Below, piece after piece: positions 1 to 12,989 of a stretch of 64,000 nucleotides of DNA (the first letter of the stretch is position 1; every line of letters begins with the position of its first letter). This stretch comes from Dama dama (Eukaryota; Chordata; Mammalia; Artiodactyla; Cervidae): positions 310,001-374,000 of the forward strand of contig NW_026870963.1 in assembly GCF_033118175.1 (NCBI RefSeq). Reading direction: 5' to 3'. Under the pieces are notes generated by a model that saw nothing but the letters and a program-made list of their open reading frames with translations, was not told the origin of the DNA and searched no databases. The translations under genes were made by a program, and so were the position numbers.

Positions 1-264
1 CTTCATTTGGGAGATGCAAGACGAGCCTGCATTCAATTCACTGCAGGGATATCCGGCCTTACTTAAGTCAGAGCATCTCGGTGTCCATGCCACTTGATGC
101 CACAAAATCAGGGTCTCTCTGACATACCTGTAGCTGAGAGAAGCCTCCTCTTGAGGGGCTTGTGGAAAGTTCGTATTCCTCTTGAGTTGAAGTCAGGGAC
201 TAAGCTCTCATCTCGAGTTGATTTGGGGACCACGGAACCCTTTCGTGTTGCTCCAGTGACCTCA
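1..264 (+). repeat. Partial satellite unit cut by the window start
   Basis: This is the last 264 bp of a unit, equal to the stretch from cttcatttgggagatg to the base before the next anchor. It has private changes such as cttacttaagtc for cttacttcgagtc and ccatgccacttgatgcc for ccattccacttgaggcc. Confidence 0.9.
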
Positions 265-3200
265 GGATCCCTCTAGACTTGAGACAGTGATCTTGGGTTT
301 TCTCTGGAGTGCCATCAAGAAAATCAAGGCTCCTTTCACGTTTGATGTGGAACACGGAATTGCTCTGCACGTAGTGCAGGGGAATTGGGCCTCATCTCGC
401 GGCGAGGGGGAAGTCTCATGGTTTTTCTCGAATGGCGGCCGGAACCTGGGGTATATTCTCGAGTTACGACGGGGAGGGCCCTTCCAGACACGTGTTTGTT
501 CAGCGACCTCAGGACTCCTGCCTAGGTGCGAGGGACACCTCGGGATTCTCCTCGAGTCTTGGCATGGCAATTGGGACTCGTCTCCACGTGAGGGCGGAGA
601 CCCAGGGTCCCTTTCCACGTGCCACAGGGATACTGGGACTCCTATCCATTTTCAAGAGGAGTCAGGCATCGTCTCCTTTGGAAGCATTGATCTCCGCAGA
701 CCTCTCGAGTTTTTATAGGATGTGAGGCCTATGGTCGCGATGAGGCGGAGGATTGGACATTCTCTGTGGTCCCCACAGGGGATTCAGACATCCCTTCGTC
801 TTGGGGGATGCAAGACGAGCCTGCATTCAATTCACTGCAGGGATATCTGGCCTTACATCGAGTCAGAGCATCTCGGTGTCCATTCCACTTGAGGCCACAA
901 ACTCAGGGTCCCTCTCACATACATGTAGCTGAGAGAAGCCTCCTCTTGAGGTGCTTGTGGAAAGTTGGTATTCCTCTTGAGTCGAAGCCAGGGACTAAGC
1001 TCTCATCTCGAGTTGATTTCGGGTCCACGGAGCCCTTTCGTGTTGCTCCAGTGACCTCAGGATCCCTCTAGACTTGAGACAGTGATCTTGGGTTTTCTCT
1101 GGAGTGCCATCAAGGAAATCAAGGCTCCTTTCACGTTTGATGTGGAACACGGAATTGCTCTGCATGCAGTGCAGAGGAATCGGGCCTCAACTCGCGGCGA
1201 GGGGGAATTCTCATGGTTTTTCTCGAGTTGCGGCCGGAACCTGGGGTATATTCTCGAGTTACGAAGGGGAGGGCCCTTCCAGACACGTGTTTGTTCAGCG
1301 ACGTCAGGACTCCTGCCTAGGTGCGAGGGACACCTCGGGATTCTCCTCGAGTCTTGGCATGGCAATTGGGACGCGTCTCCACGTGAGGCGGGAGACCCAG
1401 GGTCCCTTTCCACGTGCCACAGGGATCCTGGGACTCCTATCCATTTTCAAGAGGAGTCAGGCATCGTCTCCTTTGGAAGCATTGATCTCCGCGGACCTCT
1501 CGAGTTTTCAAAGGATGTGAGGACTCCCCTCGCGATGAGGCGGAGAATTAGGTCTTTCTCTCTAGTCTCCACAGGAGATTCAGACATCCCTTCATCTTGG
1601 GAGATGCAAGACGAGCCTGCATTCAATTCACTGCAGGGATATCCGGCCTTACTTCGAGTCAGAGCATCTCGGTGTCCATTCCACTTGAGGCCAAAAAATC
1701 AGGGTCCCTCTCACATACCTGTAGCTGAGAGAAACCTCCTCTTGAGGTGCTTGTGGAAACTTGGTATTCCTCTTGAGTCGAAGCCAGGGACTAAGCTCTC
1801 ATCTGGAGTAGATTTGGGTTCCACCTAGCCCTTTGGTGTTGCTCCAGTGACCTCAGGATCCCTCTAGACTTGAGACAGTGATCTTGGGTTTTCTCTGGAG
1901 TGCCATCAAGGAAATCAAGGCTCCTTTGAAGTTTGATGTGGAACACGGAATTGCTCTGCACGCAGAGCAGGGGAATCGGGCCTCATCTCGCGGCAAGGGC
2001 GAAGTCTCATAGTTTTTCTCGAGTTGCGGCCGGAACCTGGGGTATATTCTCAAGTAACGACGAGAAGGGCCCATCGAGACACGTGTTTGTTCAGCGACGT
2101 CAGGACTCCTGCCTAGGTGTGAGGGACAACTCGGGATTCTCCTCGAGTCTTGGCATGGCAATTGGGACGCGTCTCCACGTGAGGCGGGAGACCCAGTGTC
2201 CCTTTCCACGTGCCACAGGGATCCTGGGACTCCTATCCATTTTCAAGAGGAGTCAGGCATCGTCTCCTTTGGAAGCATTGATCTCCACGGACCTCTCGAG
2301 TTTTCAAAGGATGTGAGGCCTCCGGTCGCGTTGAGGTGGAGTACTAGGTCTTTCTCTGTGTTCTGCACAGGGGATTCCGACATCCCTTCGTCTTGGGAGA
2401 TGCAAGACGAGCCTGCATTCAATTCACTGCAGGGATATCCGGCCTTACTTCAAGTCAGAGCATCTCGGTGTCCATTTAACTTGATGCCACAAACTCAGGG
2501 TCCCTCTCACATACATGTAGCTGAGAGAAGCCTCCTCTTGAGGTGCTTATGGAAACTTGGTATTCCTCTTGAGTCGAAGCCAGGGACTAAGCTCTCATCT
2601 CGAGTAGAATTGGGTTCCACCTAGCCCTTTGGTGTTGCTCCAGTGACCTCAGGATCCCTCTAGACTTGAGACAGTGATCTTGGGTTTTCTCTGGAGTGCC
2701 ATCAAGGAAATCAAGGCTCCTTTCACGTTTGATGTGGAACACGGAATTGGTCTGCACGCAGTGCAGGGGAATCGGGCCTCGTCTTGCGTCGAGGGGGAAG
2801 TCTCATGGTTTTTCTCGAGTGGCGGCCGGAACCTGGGGTATATTCTCGAGTTACGACGGGGAGGGCCCTTCCAGACACGTGTTTGTCCAGCGACCTCAGG
2901 AATCCTGCCTAGGTGCGAGGGGCACCTCGGGATTCTCCTCGAGTCTTGGCATGCAATTGGGACGCGTCTCCACGTGAGGGGGGAGACCCAGGGTCGCTTT
3001 CCACGTGCCACAGGGATCCTGGGACTCCTATCAATTTTCAAGAGGAGTCAGGCATCCTCTCCTTTGGAAGCATTGATCTCCAAAGACCTCTCGAGTTTTT
3101 AAAGGATGTGAGGCCTACGGTCGCGATGAGGCGGAGGACTAGGTCTTTCTCTGTGGTCTCCACAGGGGATTCAAACATCCCTTCGTCTTGGGAGATGCCA

Positions 3201-5037
3201 AACGAGCCTACATTCAATTCACTGCAGGGATATCCGGCCTTACTTCGAGTCAGAGCATATCGGTGTCCATTGCACTTGAGACCACAAATTAAGGGTCCCT
3301 CTCACATACATGTAGCTGAGAGAAGCCTCCTCTTGAGGTGCTTGTGGAAAGTTGGTATTCCTCTTGAGTCGAAGCCAGGGACTAAGCTCTCATCTCGAGT
3401 TGATTTGGTGTCCACGGAGCCCTTTCGTGTTGCTCCAGTGACCTCAGGATCCCTCTAGACTAGAGACAGTGATCTTGGGTTTTCTCTGGAGTGCCATCAA
3501 GGAAATCAAGGCTCCTTTCACGTTTGATGTGGAACACGGAATTGCTCTGCACACAGTGCAGGGGAATCGGGCCTCATCTCGCGGCGAGGGGGAAGTCTCA
3601 TGGTTTTTCTCGAGTTGCGGCCGGAACCTGGGGTATATTCTCGAGTTACGGCAGGGAGGGCCCTTCCTGACACGTGTTTGTTCAGCGACGTCAGGACTCC
3701 TGCCTAGGTGCGAGGGACACCTCGGTATTCTCCTCGAGTCTTGGCATGGCAATTGGGACGCGTCTCCACGTGAGGCGGGAGACACAGTGTCCCTTTCCAC
3801 GTGCCACAGGGATCCTGGGACTCCTATCCATTTTCAAGAGGAGTCAGGCATCGTCTCCTTTGGAAGCATTGATCTCCGCGCACCTCTCGAGTTTTCAAAG
3901 GATGTGAGGCCTCCGGTCGCGATGAGGCGGAGGACTAGGTCTTTCTCTGTGGTCTCCACTCGGGATTCAGACATCCCTTCGTCTTGGGAGATGCAAGACG
4001 AGCCTGCATTCAATTCACTGCAGGGATATCCGGCCTTACTTCGAGTCAGAGCATCTCGGTGTCCATTCCACTTGAGGCCACAAACTCAGGGTCCCTCTCA
4101 CATACCTGTAGCTGAGAGAAGCTTCCTCTTGAGGTGCTTGTGGAAAGTTGGTATTCCTCTTGAGTCGAAGCCAGGGACTAAGCTCTCATCTCGAGTTGAT
4201 TTGGGGTCCATGGATCCCTTTCGTGTTGCTCCAATGACCTCAGGATCCCTCTAGACTTGAGACAGTGATCTTGGGTTTTCTCTGGAGTGCCATCAAGGAA
4301 ATCAAGGCTCCTTTCACGTTTGATGTGGAACACGGAATTGTTCTGCATGCAGTGCAGGGAAATCGGGCCTCATCTCGCGGCGAGGGGGAAGTCTCATGGT
4401 TTTTCTCGAGTTGCGGCCGGAACCTGTGGTATATTGTCGAGTTACGACGGGGAGGGGCCTTCCAGACACGTGTTTGTTCAGCGACGTCAGGACTCCTGCC
4501 TAGATGCGAGGGACACCTCGGTATTCTCCTCGAGTCTTGGCATGGCAATTGGGACGCGTCTCCACGTGAGGCGGGAGACCCAGGGTCCCTTTCGACGTGC
4601 CGCAGGGATCCTGGGACTCCTATCCATTTTCAAGAGGAGTCAGGCATCGTCTCCTTTGGAAGCATTGATCTCCGTAGACCTCTCGAGTTTTCAAAGGATG
4701 TGAGGCCTCCAGTCGCGTTGAGGGGGAGGTCTAGGTCTTTCTCTGTGGTCTCCACAGGGGATTCAGACATCCCTTCGTCTTGGGAGATGGAAGACGAGCC
4801 TGCATTCAATTCACTGCAGGGATATCCGGCCTTACTTCGAGTCAGAGCATCTCGGTGTCCATTTCACTTGAGGCCACAAACTCAGGGTCCTCTCACATAC
4901 CTGTAGCTGAGAGAAGCCTCCTCTTGAGGTGCTTGAGGAAAGTTGGTATTCCTCTTGACTCGAAGCCAGGGACTCAGCTCTCATCTCGAATTGATTTGGG
5001 GTCCACGGAGCCCTTTCGTGCTGCTACAGTGACCTCA
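265..5037 (+). repeat. Six satellite units, 5' block
   Basis: Unit starts are 265, 1060, 1856, 2652, 3447 and 4243. None belongs to classes A to I. The units at 1060 and 1856 share the unusual 3' ending gggttccacctagccc; 1856 also matches 2652 there, which suggests local duplication. The unit at 1856 is the most altered in its middle (gtaacgacgagaagggccc). The unit at 2652 lost one g in ggcatgcaattg. The unit at 4243 shares aacctgtggtatattgtcg and tttcgacgtgcc with the unit at 48784, 44.5 kb away. Confidence 0.88.
3910..3933. repeat. Short inverted repeat in the satellite unit (example)
   Basis: cctccg at 3910-3915 pairs with cggagg at 3928-3933 around a 12-base spacer. It is present in units that carry ggcggagg and shortened in those with ggcggaga. 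It is a degenerate part of the subrepeat structure and no function can be assigned. Confidence 0.5.
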
Positions 5038-8000
5038 GGATCACTCTAGACTTGAGACAGTGACTTTGGGTTTTCTCTGGAGTGCCATCAAGGAAATCAA
5101 GGCTCCTTTCACGTTTGATGTGGAACACGGAATTGCTCTGCACGCAGTGCAGGGGAATCGGGCCTCATCTCGTGGCGAGGGGGAAGTCTCATGATTTTTC
5201 TCGAGTTGCGGCCGGAACCTGGGGTATATTCTCGAGTTACGACGGGGAGGGCCCTTCCAGACACGTGTTTGTTCAGCGACGTCAGGACTCCTGCCTAGGT
5301 GCGAGGGACACCTCGGGATTCTCCTTGAGTCTTGGCATGGCAATTTGGACGCGTCTCCACGGGAGGCGGGAGACCCAGGGTCCCTTTCCACGTGCCACAG
5401 GGATCCTGGGACTCCTATCCATTTTCAAGAGGAGTCAGGCATCGTCTCCTTTGGAAGCATTGATCTCCGCGGACCTCTCGAGTTTTCAAAGGATGTGAGG
5501 CCTCCGGTCGCGATGAGGCGGAGGACTAGGACTTTCTCTGTGGTCTCCACAGAGGATTCAGACATCCCTTCGTCTTGGGAGATGCAAGACGAGCCTGCAT
5601 TCAATTCACTGCAGAGATATCCAGACTTACTTCGAGTCACAGCATCTCGGTGTCCATTCCACTTGAGGCCAAAAACTCAGTGTCCCTCTCACATACCTGT
5701 GGCTGCGAGAAGCCGCCTCTTCAGGTGCTTCTGGAAAGTTGGTATTCCTCTTGAGTCGAAGCCAGGGACTAAGCTCTCATCTCGAGTTGATTTGGTGTCC
5801 ACGGAGCCCTTTCGTGTTCTTCCAGTGACCTCAGGATCCCTCTAGGCTTGAGACAGTGATCTTGGGGTTTCTCTGGAGTGCCATCAAGGAAATCAAGGCT
5901 CCTTTCACGTTTGATGTGGAACACGGAATTGCTCTGCACGCAGTGCAGGGGAATCGGGACTCATCTCGCGGCGAGGGGGAAGTCTCAAGGTTTTTCTAGA
6001 GTTCCGGCCGGAACCTGGTGTATATTCTCTAGTTACGACGGGGAGGGACCTTTCAGACATGTGTTTGTTCAGCGACGTCAGGAATCCGGCCTAGGTGCGA
6101 GGGACACCTCGGGATTCTCCTCGAGTCTTGGCATGGCAATTTGGACGTGTCTCCACGTGAGGCGGGAGACCCAGGGTCCCTTTCCACGTGCCACAGGGAT
6201 CCTGGGACTCCTATCCATTTTCAAGAGGAGTCAGGCATCGTCTCCTTTGGAAGCATTCATCTCGCATACCTCTCGAATTTTCAAAGTATGTGAGGCCTCC
6301 GGTCGCGATGAGGCGGACGACTAGGACTTTCTCTGTTGTCTCCACAGCGCATTCAGACATCCCTTCGTCTTGGGAGATGCAAGACGAGCCTGCATTCAAT
6401 TCACTGCAGGGATATCCGGCCTTACTTCGAGTCAGAACATCTCAGTGTCCATTCCACTTGAGGCCACAAACTCAGTGTCCCTCTCACATACCTGTGGCTG
6501 CGAGAAGCCGCCTCTTCAGGTGCTTCTGGAAAGTTGGTATTCCTCTTGAGTCGAAGCCAGGGACTAAGCTCTCATCTCGAGTTGATTTGGGGTCCACGGA
6601 GCCCTTTCGTGTTCTTCCAGTGACCTCAGGATCCCTCTAGACTTGAGGCAGTGATCTTGGGTTTTCTCTGGAGTGCCATCAAGGAAATCAAGGCTCCTTT
6701 CACGTTTGATGTGGAACACGGAATTGCCCTGCCCGCAGTGCAGGGGAATTGGACCTCATCTCACGGCGAGGGGGAAGTCTCATGGTTTTTCTCGAGTGGC
6801 TGCCGAAACCTGGGGTATATTCTCGAGTTACGACGGGGAGGGCCCTTCCAGACACGTGTTTGTTTAGCGAGGTCAGGACTCCTGCCTAGGTGCGAGGGAC
6901 ACCTCGGGATTCTCCTCGAGTCTTGGCATGGCAATTGGGACGCGTCTCCGCGTGAGGCGGGAGACCCAGGGAACCTTTCCACGTGCCACAGGGATCCTGG
7001 GACTCCTATCCATTTTCAAGAGGAGTCAGTCATCGTCTCCTTTGGAAGCATTGATCTCCACAGACCTCTAGAGTTTTCAAAGGATGTGAGGCCTACGGTC
7101 GCGATGAGGCGGAGGACTAGGACTTTCTCTGTGGTCTCCACAGCAGATTCAGACATCCCTTCGTCTTTGGAGATGCAAGACGAGCCTGCATTCAATTCAC
7201 TGCAGGGATATCTGGCCTTAATTCGAGTCAGAGCATCTCAGTGTCCATTCCACTTGAGGCCACAAACTCAGGGGCCCTCTAACATACATGTAGCTGTGAA
7301 AAGCCTCCTCTTGAAGTGCTTGTGGAAAGTTGGTATTCCTCTTGAGTCGAAGCCAGGGACTAAGCTCTCATCACGAGTTGATTTGGGGTCCACGGAGCCC
7401 TTTCGTGTTGCTCCAGTGACCTCAGGATCCCTCTAGACTTGAGACAGTGATTTTGGGTTTTCTCTGGAATGCCATCTAGGAAATCAAGGCTCCGTTTACT
7501 TTTGATGTGGAACACGGAATTGCTCTGCAAGCAGTGCAGGGGAATCGGGCCTCATCTCGCGGCGAGGGGGAAGTCTCAACGTATTTCTCGAGTTGTGGCC
7601 GGAACCTGGGGTATATTCTCGAGTTATGACGGGGAGGGCCCTTCCAGATACGGGTTTGTTCAGCGATGTGAGGACTCCTGTCTAGGTGCGAGGGACAACT
7701 CGGGATTCTCCTCGAGTCTTCGCATGGCAATTTGGACGCGTCTCCACGTGAGGCGGGAGACCCAGGGTCCCTTTCCACGTGCGACAGGGATCCTGGGACT
7801 CCTATCCATTTTCAAGAGGAGTCAGGCATCGTCTCCTTTGGAAGCATTGATCTCGCATACCTCTCGAATTTTCAAAGGATGTGAGGCCTCCGGTTGCGTT
7901 GAGGCGGAGGACTAGGACATTCTCTGATGTCTCCACAGCGGATTCAGACATCCCTTCATCTTGGGAGATGCAAGACGAGCCTGCATTCAATTCACTGCAG

Positions 8001-9809
8001 GGATATCCGGCCTTACTTCAAGTCAGAACATCTCGGTGTCCATTCCACTTGAGGCCACAAACTCAGGGTCCCTCTCACATACCTGTAGCTGAGAGAAGCC
8101 TCCTCTTGAGGTGCTTGTGGAATATTGGTATTCCTCTTGAGTCGAAGCCAGGGAATAAGCTCTCATCTCGAGTTGATTTGGGGTCCACGGAGACCTTTCG
8201 TGTTGCTCCAGTGACTTCAGGATCCCTCTAGACTTGAGACAGTGATCTTGGGTTTTCTCTGGAGTGCCATCAAGGAAATCAAGACTCCTTTCACGTTTGA
8301 TGTGGAACACGGAATTGCTCTGCACGCAGTGCTGGGGAATCGGGCCTCATCTCGCGGCGAGGGGGAAGTCTCATGGTTTTTCTCGAGTTGCGGCCGGAAG
8401 CTGGGGTATGTTCTCGAGTTACGACGGGGAGGGCCCTTCCAGACACGTGTTTGTTCAGCGACGACAGGACTCCTGCCTAGGTGCGAGGGACACCTCGGTA
8501 TTCTCCTCGAGTCTTGGCATGGCAATTGGGACGCGTCTCCACGTGAAGCGGGAGACCCAGGGTCCCCTTCCACGTGGACAGGGATCCTGGGACTCCTATC
8601 CGTTTGCAAGAGGCGTCAGGCATCGTCTCCTTTGGAAGCATTGAAATCAGCGGACCTCTCGAGTTTTCAAAGGATGTGAGGCCACCGGTCCCGATGAGGC
8701 GGAGAACTAGGTCTTTCTCTGTGGTCTCCACAGGGGATTCAGACATCCCTTCGTTTTGGGAGATGCAAGAGGAGCCTGCATTCAATTCACTGCAGTGATA
8801 TCCGGCCTTACTTCGAGTCAGAGCATCTCGGTGTCCATTCCACTTGAGGCCACAAAATCAAGGTCCCTCTCACATACCTGTAGCTGAGAGAAGCCTCCTC
8901 TTGAGGTGCTTGTTGAAAGTTGGTATTCCCCTTGACTCGAAGCCAGGGACTAAGCTCTCATCTCGAGTTGATTTGGGGTCCACGGAGCCCTTTCGTGTTG
9001 CTCCAGTGACCTCAGGATCCCTCTAGACTTGAGACAGTTATCTTGGGTTTTCTCTGGAGTGCCATCAAGGATATCAAGGCTCCTTTCAGTTTTGATGTGG
9101 AACACGGAATTGCTCTGCATGCAGTGCAGGGGAATCGGGCCTCATCTCGCGGCGAGGGGGAGGTCTCATGGTTTTTCTCAAGTTGCGGCCGGAACCCGTG
9201 GTAGAGTCTCGAGTTACGACAGGGAGGGCCCTTCCAGACACGTGTTTGTTCAGCAAGGTCAGGACTCCTGCCTATGTGCGAGGAACACCTCGGGATTCTC
9301 CTCGAGTCTTGGTATGGCAATTGGGACGTGTCTCCACGTGAGGCGGGAGACACAGGGTCCCTTTCCACGTGCCACAGGGATTCTGGGACTCCTAATCATT
9401 TTCAAGAGGAGTCAGACATCGTCTCCTTTGGAAGCATTGATCTCCGCGGACCTCTCGAGTTTTCAAGGGATGTGAGGCCTCCAGTCGCGATGAGGCGGAA
9501 AACTAGGTCTTTCTCTGTGGTCTCCACAGGGGATTCAGACATCCCTTCGTCTTGGGAGATGCAAGACGAGCTTGCATTGAATTCACTGCAGGGATATCCG
9601 GCCTTACTTTGAGTCAGAGCATCTCGGTGTCCATTCCACTGGAGGCCACATCTCAGGGTACCTCTCACATACCTGTAGCTGAGAGAAGCCTCCTCTTGAG
9701 GTGCTTGTGGAAAGTTGGTATTCCTCTTGAGTCGAAGCCAGGGACTAAGCTCTCATCTCGAGTTGATTTGGGGTCCACGGAACCCTTTCGTGTTGCTCCA
9801 GTGACCTCA
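5038..9809 (+). repeat. Six satellite units, first copy of the 26-27 kb-spaced duplication
   Basis: Unit starts are 5038, 5834, 6629, 7425, 8220 and 9015. Each has a near-identical partner at 31285, 32081, 33671, 34467, 35262 and 36057. Rare shared variants include gatctcgcataccтype-free marker ctcgcatacc in the units at 5834 and 7425, gtggctgcgagaagcc, ggaatgccatcta in 7425, ccgtttgcaagaggcg in 8220, and gtgcgaggaacacc in 9015. The anchor at 5038 is ggatca, so the BamHI site is lost there. The unit at 9015 ends in the pre-A form (tttcaagggatgtg, ggcggaaaactagg). Confidence 0.9.
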
Positions 9810-10605
9810 GGATCCCTCTAGACTTGAGACAGTGATCTTGGGTTTTCTCTGGAGTGCCATCAAGGAAATGAAGGCTCCTTTCACGTTTGATGTGGAACAC
9901 GGAATTGCTCTGCACGCAGTGCACGGGAATCGGGCCTCATCTCGCGGCGAGGGGGAAGTCTCATGGTTTTTCTCGAGTTGCGGCCGGAACCTATGGTATA
10001 TTCTCGAGTTACGACGGCGAGGGCCATTCCAGACACGTGTTTGTTCAGCGAGGTCAGGACTCCTGCCTAGGTGCGAGGGACACCTCGGGATTCTCCTCGA
10101 GTCTTGGCATGGCAATTGGGACGTGTCTCCACGTGAGGCGGGAGACCCAGGGTCCCTTTCCAAGTGCCACAGGGATCCTGGGACTCCTATTCATTTTCAA
10201 GAGGAGTCAGGCATCGTCTCCTTTGGAAGCATTCATCTCCGCAGTACTCTCGAGTTTTCAAAGGATGTGAGGCCTCCGGTCGCGATGAAGCGGAGGACTA
10301 GGTCTTTCTCTGTGGTCTCCACAAGGGATTCAGACTTTCCTTCGTCTTAAGAGATGCAAGACGAGCCTGCATTCAATTCACTGCAGGGATATCTGGCTGT
10401 ACTTCGAGTCAGAGCATCTCGGTGTCCATTCCACTTGAGGCCACAAACTCAGGGTCCCTCTCACATACCTGTACCTGAGAGAAGCCTCCTCTTGAGGTGC
10501 TTGTGGAAAGTTGGTATTCCTCTTGAGTCGAAGCCAGGGACTAAGCTCTCATCTCGAGTTGATTTGGGGTCCATGGAGCCCTTTCCTGTTGCTCCAGTGA
10601 CCTCA
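9810..10605 (+). repeat. Satellite unit, class A
   Basis: It carries the full class A set: aatgaagg, gtgcacggg, cggcgagggccatt, tttccaagtgcc, cttaagagatg and gtacctgagag. Private changes are aacctatggtata, gcagtactctcg and cagactttcc. It is partnered with the unit at 36853. Confidence 0.9.
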
Positions 10606-11399
10606 GGATCCCTCTAGACTTGAGACAGTGATCTTGGGTTTTCTCTGGAGTGCCATCAAGGAAATCAAGGCTCCTTTCATGTTTGATGTGGAACACGGAA
10701 TTGCTCTGCACGCTGTGCAGGGGAATCGGGCCTCATCTCGCGGCGAGGGGGAAGTCTGATGGTTTTTCTCGAGTTGCGGCCGAAACCCAGGGTACATTCT
10801 CAAGTTACTACGGGGAGGGCCCTTCCAGACATGTGTTTGTTCAGCGACGTCAGGACTCCTGCCTAGGTGCGAGGGACACCTCGGTATACTCCTCGAGTCT
10901 TGGCATGGCAATTGCGACGGGTCTCCACGTGAGGCGGGAGACCCAGGGTCCCTTTCCACGTGCCACAGGGATCCTGGGACTCCTATCCATTTTCAAGAGG
11001 AGTCAGGCATCGTCTCCTTTGGAAGCATTGATCTCGCATACCTCTCGAATTTTCAAAGGATGTGAGGCCTCCGGTTGCGTTGAGGCGGAGGACTAGGACA
11101 TTCTCTGATGTCTCCACAGCGGATTCAGACATCCCTTCGTCTTGGGAGATGCAAGACGAGCCTGCATTCAATTCACTGCAGGGATATCCGGCCTTTCTTC
11201 GAGTCAGAGCATCTCGGTGTCCATTCCACTTGAGGCCACAAACTCAGGGTCCTTCTCAATACCTGGGGCTGAGAGAAGCCTCCACTTCAGGTGCTTGTGG
11301 AAAGTTGGTATTCCTCTTGAGTCGAAGCCAGGGACTAAGCTCTCATCTCGAGTTGATTTGGGGTACACGGAGCCCTTTCGTGTTGCTCCAGTGACTTCA
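10606..11399 (+). repeat. Satellite unit, class B with a converted segment
   Basis: The 5' half is class B (tcatgtttg, gctgtgcagg, gtctgatgg, cggtatactcc, gcgacgggtc). Between about 10925 and 11190 it switches to the sequence type of the unit at 7425 (ctcgcatacc, ggttgcgttgagg, ctgatgtctccacagcgg). It then returns to the class B 3' end, including ccttctcaatacctgggg. The class B marker gagccgg is therefore missing. The unit is 794 bp. Confidence 0.88.
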
Positions 11400-12195
11400 G
11401 GATCCCTCTAGACTTGAGACAGTGATCTTGGGTTTTCTCTGGAGTGCCATCAAGGAAATCAAGGCTCCTTTCACGTTTGATGTGGTACACGGAATTGCTC
11501 TGCACGCAGTGCAGGGGAATCGGTGCTCATCTCGCGGCGAGGGGGAAGTCTCATGGTTTTTCTCGACTTGCGGCCGGAACGTGGGGCATATTCTCGACTT
11601 ACGACGGGGAGGGCCCTTCCAGACACGTGTTTGTTCAGTGACATCAGGACTCCTTCCTAGGTGTGAGGGACACCTCGGGATTCTCCTCGAGTCTTGGCAT
11701 GGCAATTGTGACGCGTCTCCAAGTGAGGCGGGAGACCCAGGGGCCCTTTCCACGTGCCACAGGGATCCTGGGACTCCTATCCATTTTCAAGAGGAGTCAG
11801 GCATCGTCTCCTTTGGAAGCATTCATCTCCGCGGACCTCTCGAGATTTCAAAGAATGTGAGGCCTCCGGTCTCGATGAGGCGGAGAACTAGGTCTTTCTC
11901 TGTGGTCTCCACAGGGGATTCAGACATCCCTTCGTCTTGGGAGATGCAAGAGGAGCCTGCATTCAATTCACTGCAGGAATATCTGGCCTTACTTCGAGTC
12001 AGAGCATCTCGGTGTCCATTCCACTTGAGGCCACAAACTCAGGGTCCCTCTCACATACCTGTAGCTGAGAGAAGCCTCCTCTTGAGGTGCTTGTGGAAAG
12101 TTTGTATTCCTCTTGAGTCGGAGCCAGGGACTAAGCTATCATCTCCAGTTGATTTGGGGTCCACGGAGCCCTTTCGTGTTGCTCCAGTGACCTCA
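11400..12195 (+). repeat. Satellite unit, class C1
   Basis: Class C markers are gtggtacac, cggtgctcatc, ctcgacttgcgg, ctcgacttacg, attgtgacgcg and cccaggggccc. The 3' half is the C1 form with gagatttcaaagaatgtg. Private changes are ggaacgtggggc and ttcagtgacatc. Partner units are at 23333 and 38445. Confidence 0.88.
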
Positions 12196-12989
12196 GGGTC
12201 CCTCTAGACTTGAGAAAGTGATCTTGGGTTTTCTCTGGAGTGCCATCAAGGAAATCAAGGCTCCTTTCACGTTTGATGTGGAACACGGAATTGCTCTGCA
12301 CGCAGTGCAGGGGAATCGGGCCTCATCTCGCCGCGAGGGGGAATCTCATGGTTTTTCTCGAGTTGCGGCCGGACCCTGAGGTATATTCTCGAGTTACGAC
12401 GGGGAGGGCCCTTCCAGACACGTGTTTGTTCAGCGACGTCAGGACTCCTGCCTAGGTGCGAGGGACACCTCGGGATTCTCCTCGAGCCTTGGCATGGCAA
12501 TTGGGACGAATCTCCACGTGAAGCGGGAGACCCAGGGTCCCCGTCCATGTGGAGAGGGATCCTGGGACTCGTAACCATTTTCAAGAGGAGTCAGGCATCG
12601 TCTCCTTTGGAAGCATTGATCTCCGCGGACCTCTCGAGTTTTCAAAGGATGTGAGGCCTCCGGTCGCGATGAGGCGGAGAACTAGGTCTTTCTCTGTGGT
12701 CTCCACAGGGGATTCAGACATCCCTTCGTCTTGGGAGATGCAAGACGAGCTTGTATTCAATTCACTGCAGCGATATCCGGCATTACTTCGAGTCAGAGCA
12801 TCTCGGTGTCCATTCCACTTGAGGCCACAAACTCAGGGTACCTCTCACATCCATGTAGTTGAGAGAAGCCTCCTCTTGAGGTGCTTGTGGAAACTTGGTA
12901 TTCCTCTTGAGTCGAAGCCAGGGACTAAGCTCTCATCTCGGGTTGACTTGGGGTCCATGGACCCCTTTCGTGTTGCTACAGTGACCTCA
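12196..12989 (+). repeat. Satellite unit, class D1
   Basis: The anchor is gggtcc, followed by gagaaagtgatc. Other markers are a one-base loss in gggggaatctcatgg, ccctgaggtat, gacgaatctcc, gtgaagcggg and gtggagaggg. The unit is 794 bp. Partners are at 24129, 43218 and the 5' part of 39241. Confidence 0.88.

Noticed and set aside
262..618. 118-codon minus-strand open frame present in most units
   Set aside because: It is an antisense shadow of the repeat with no domain, and it is arginine/proline/serine rich because of the CpG-rich subrepeats.
3469..4254. 261-codon open frame, repeated in many units, as a real gene family
   Set aside because: It is the satellite unit itself read in one frame, begins at GTG, has no recognisable domain, is broken by one-base indels in most units, and its stop comes from the conserved anchor ctctag.
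9810..10605. Class A stop-containing variant (cttaagagatg) as a meaningful termination signal
   Set aside because: It is one of a set of linked neutral variants that mark the class. No coding frame needs to end there.
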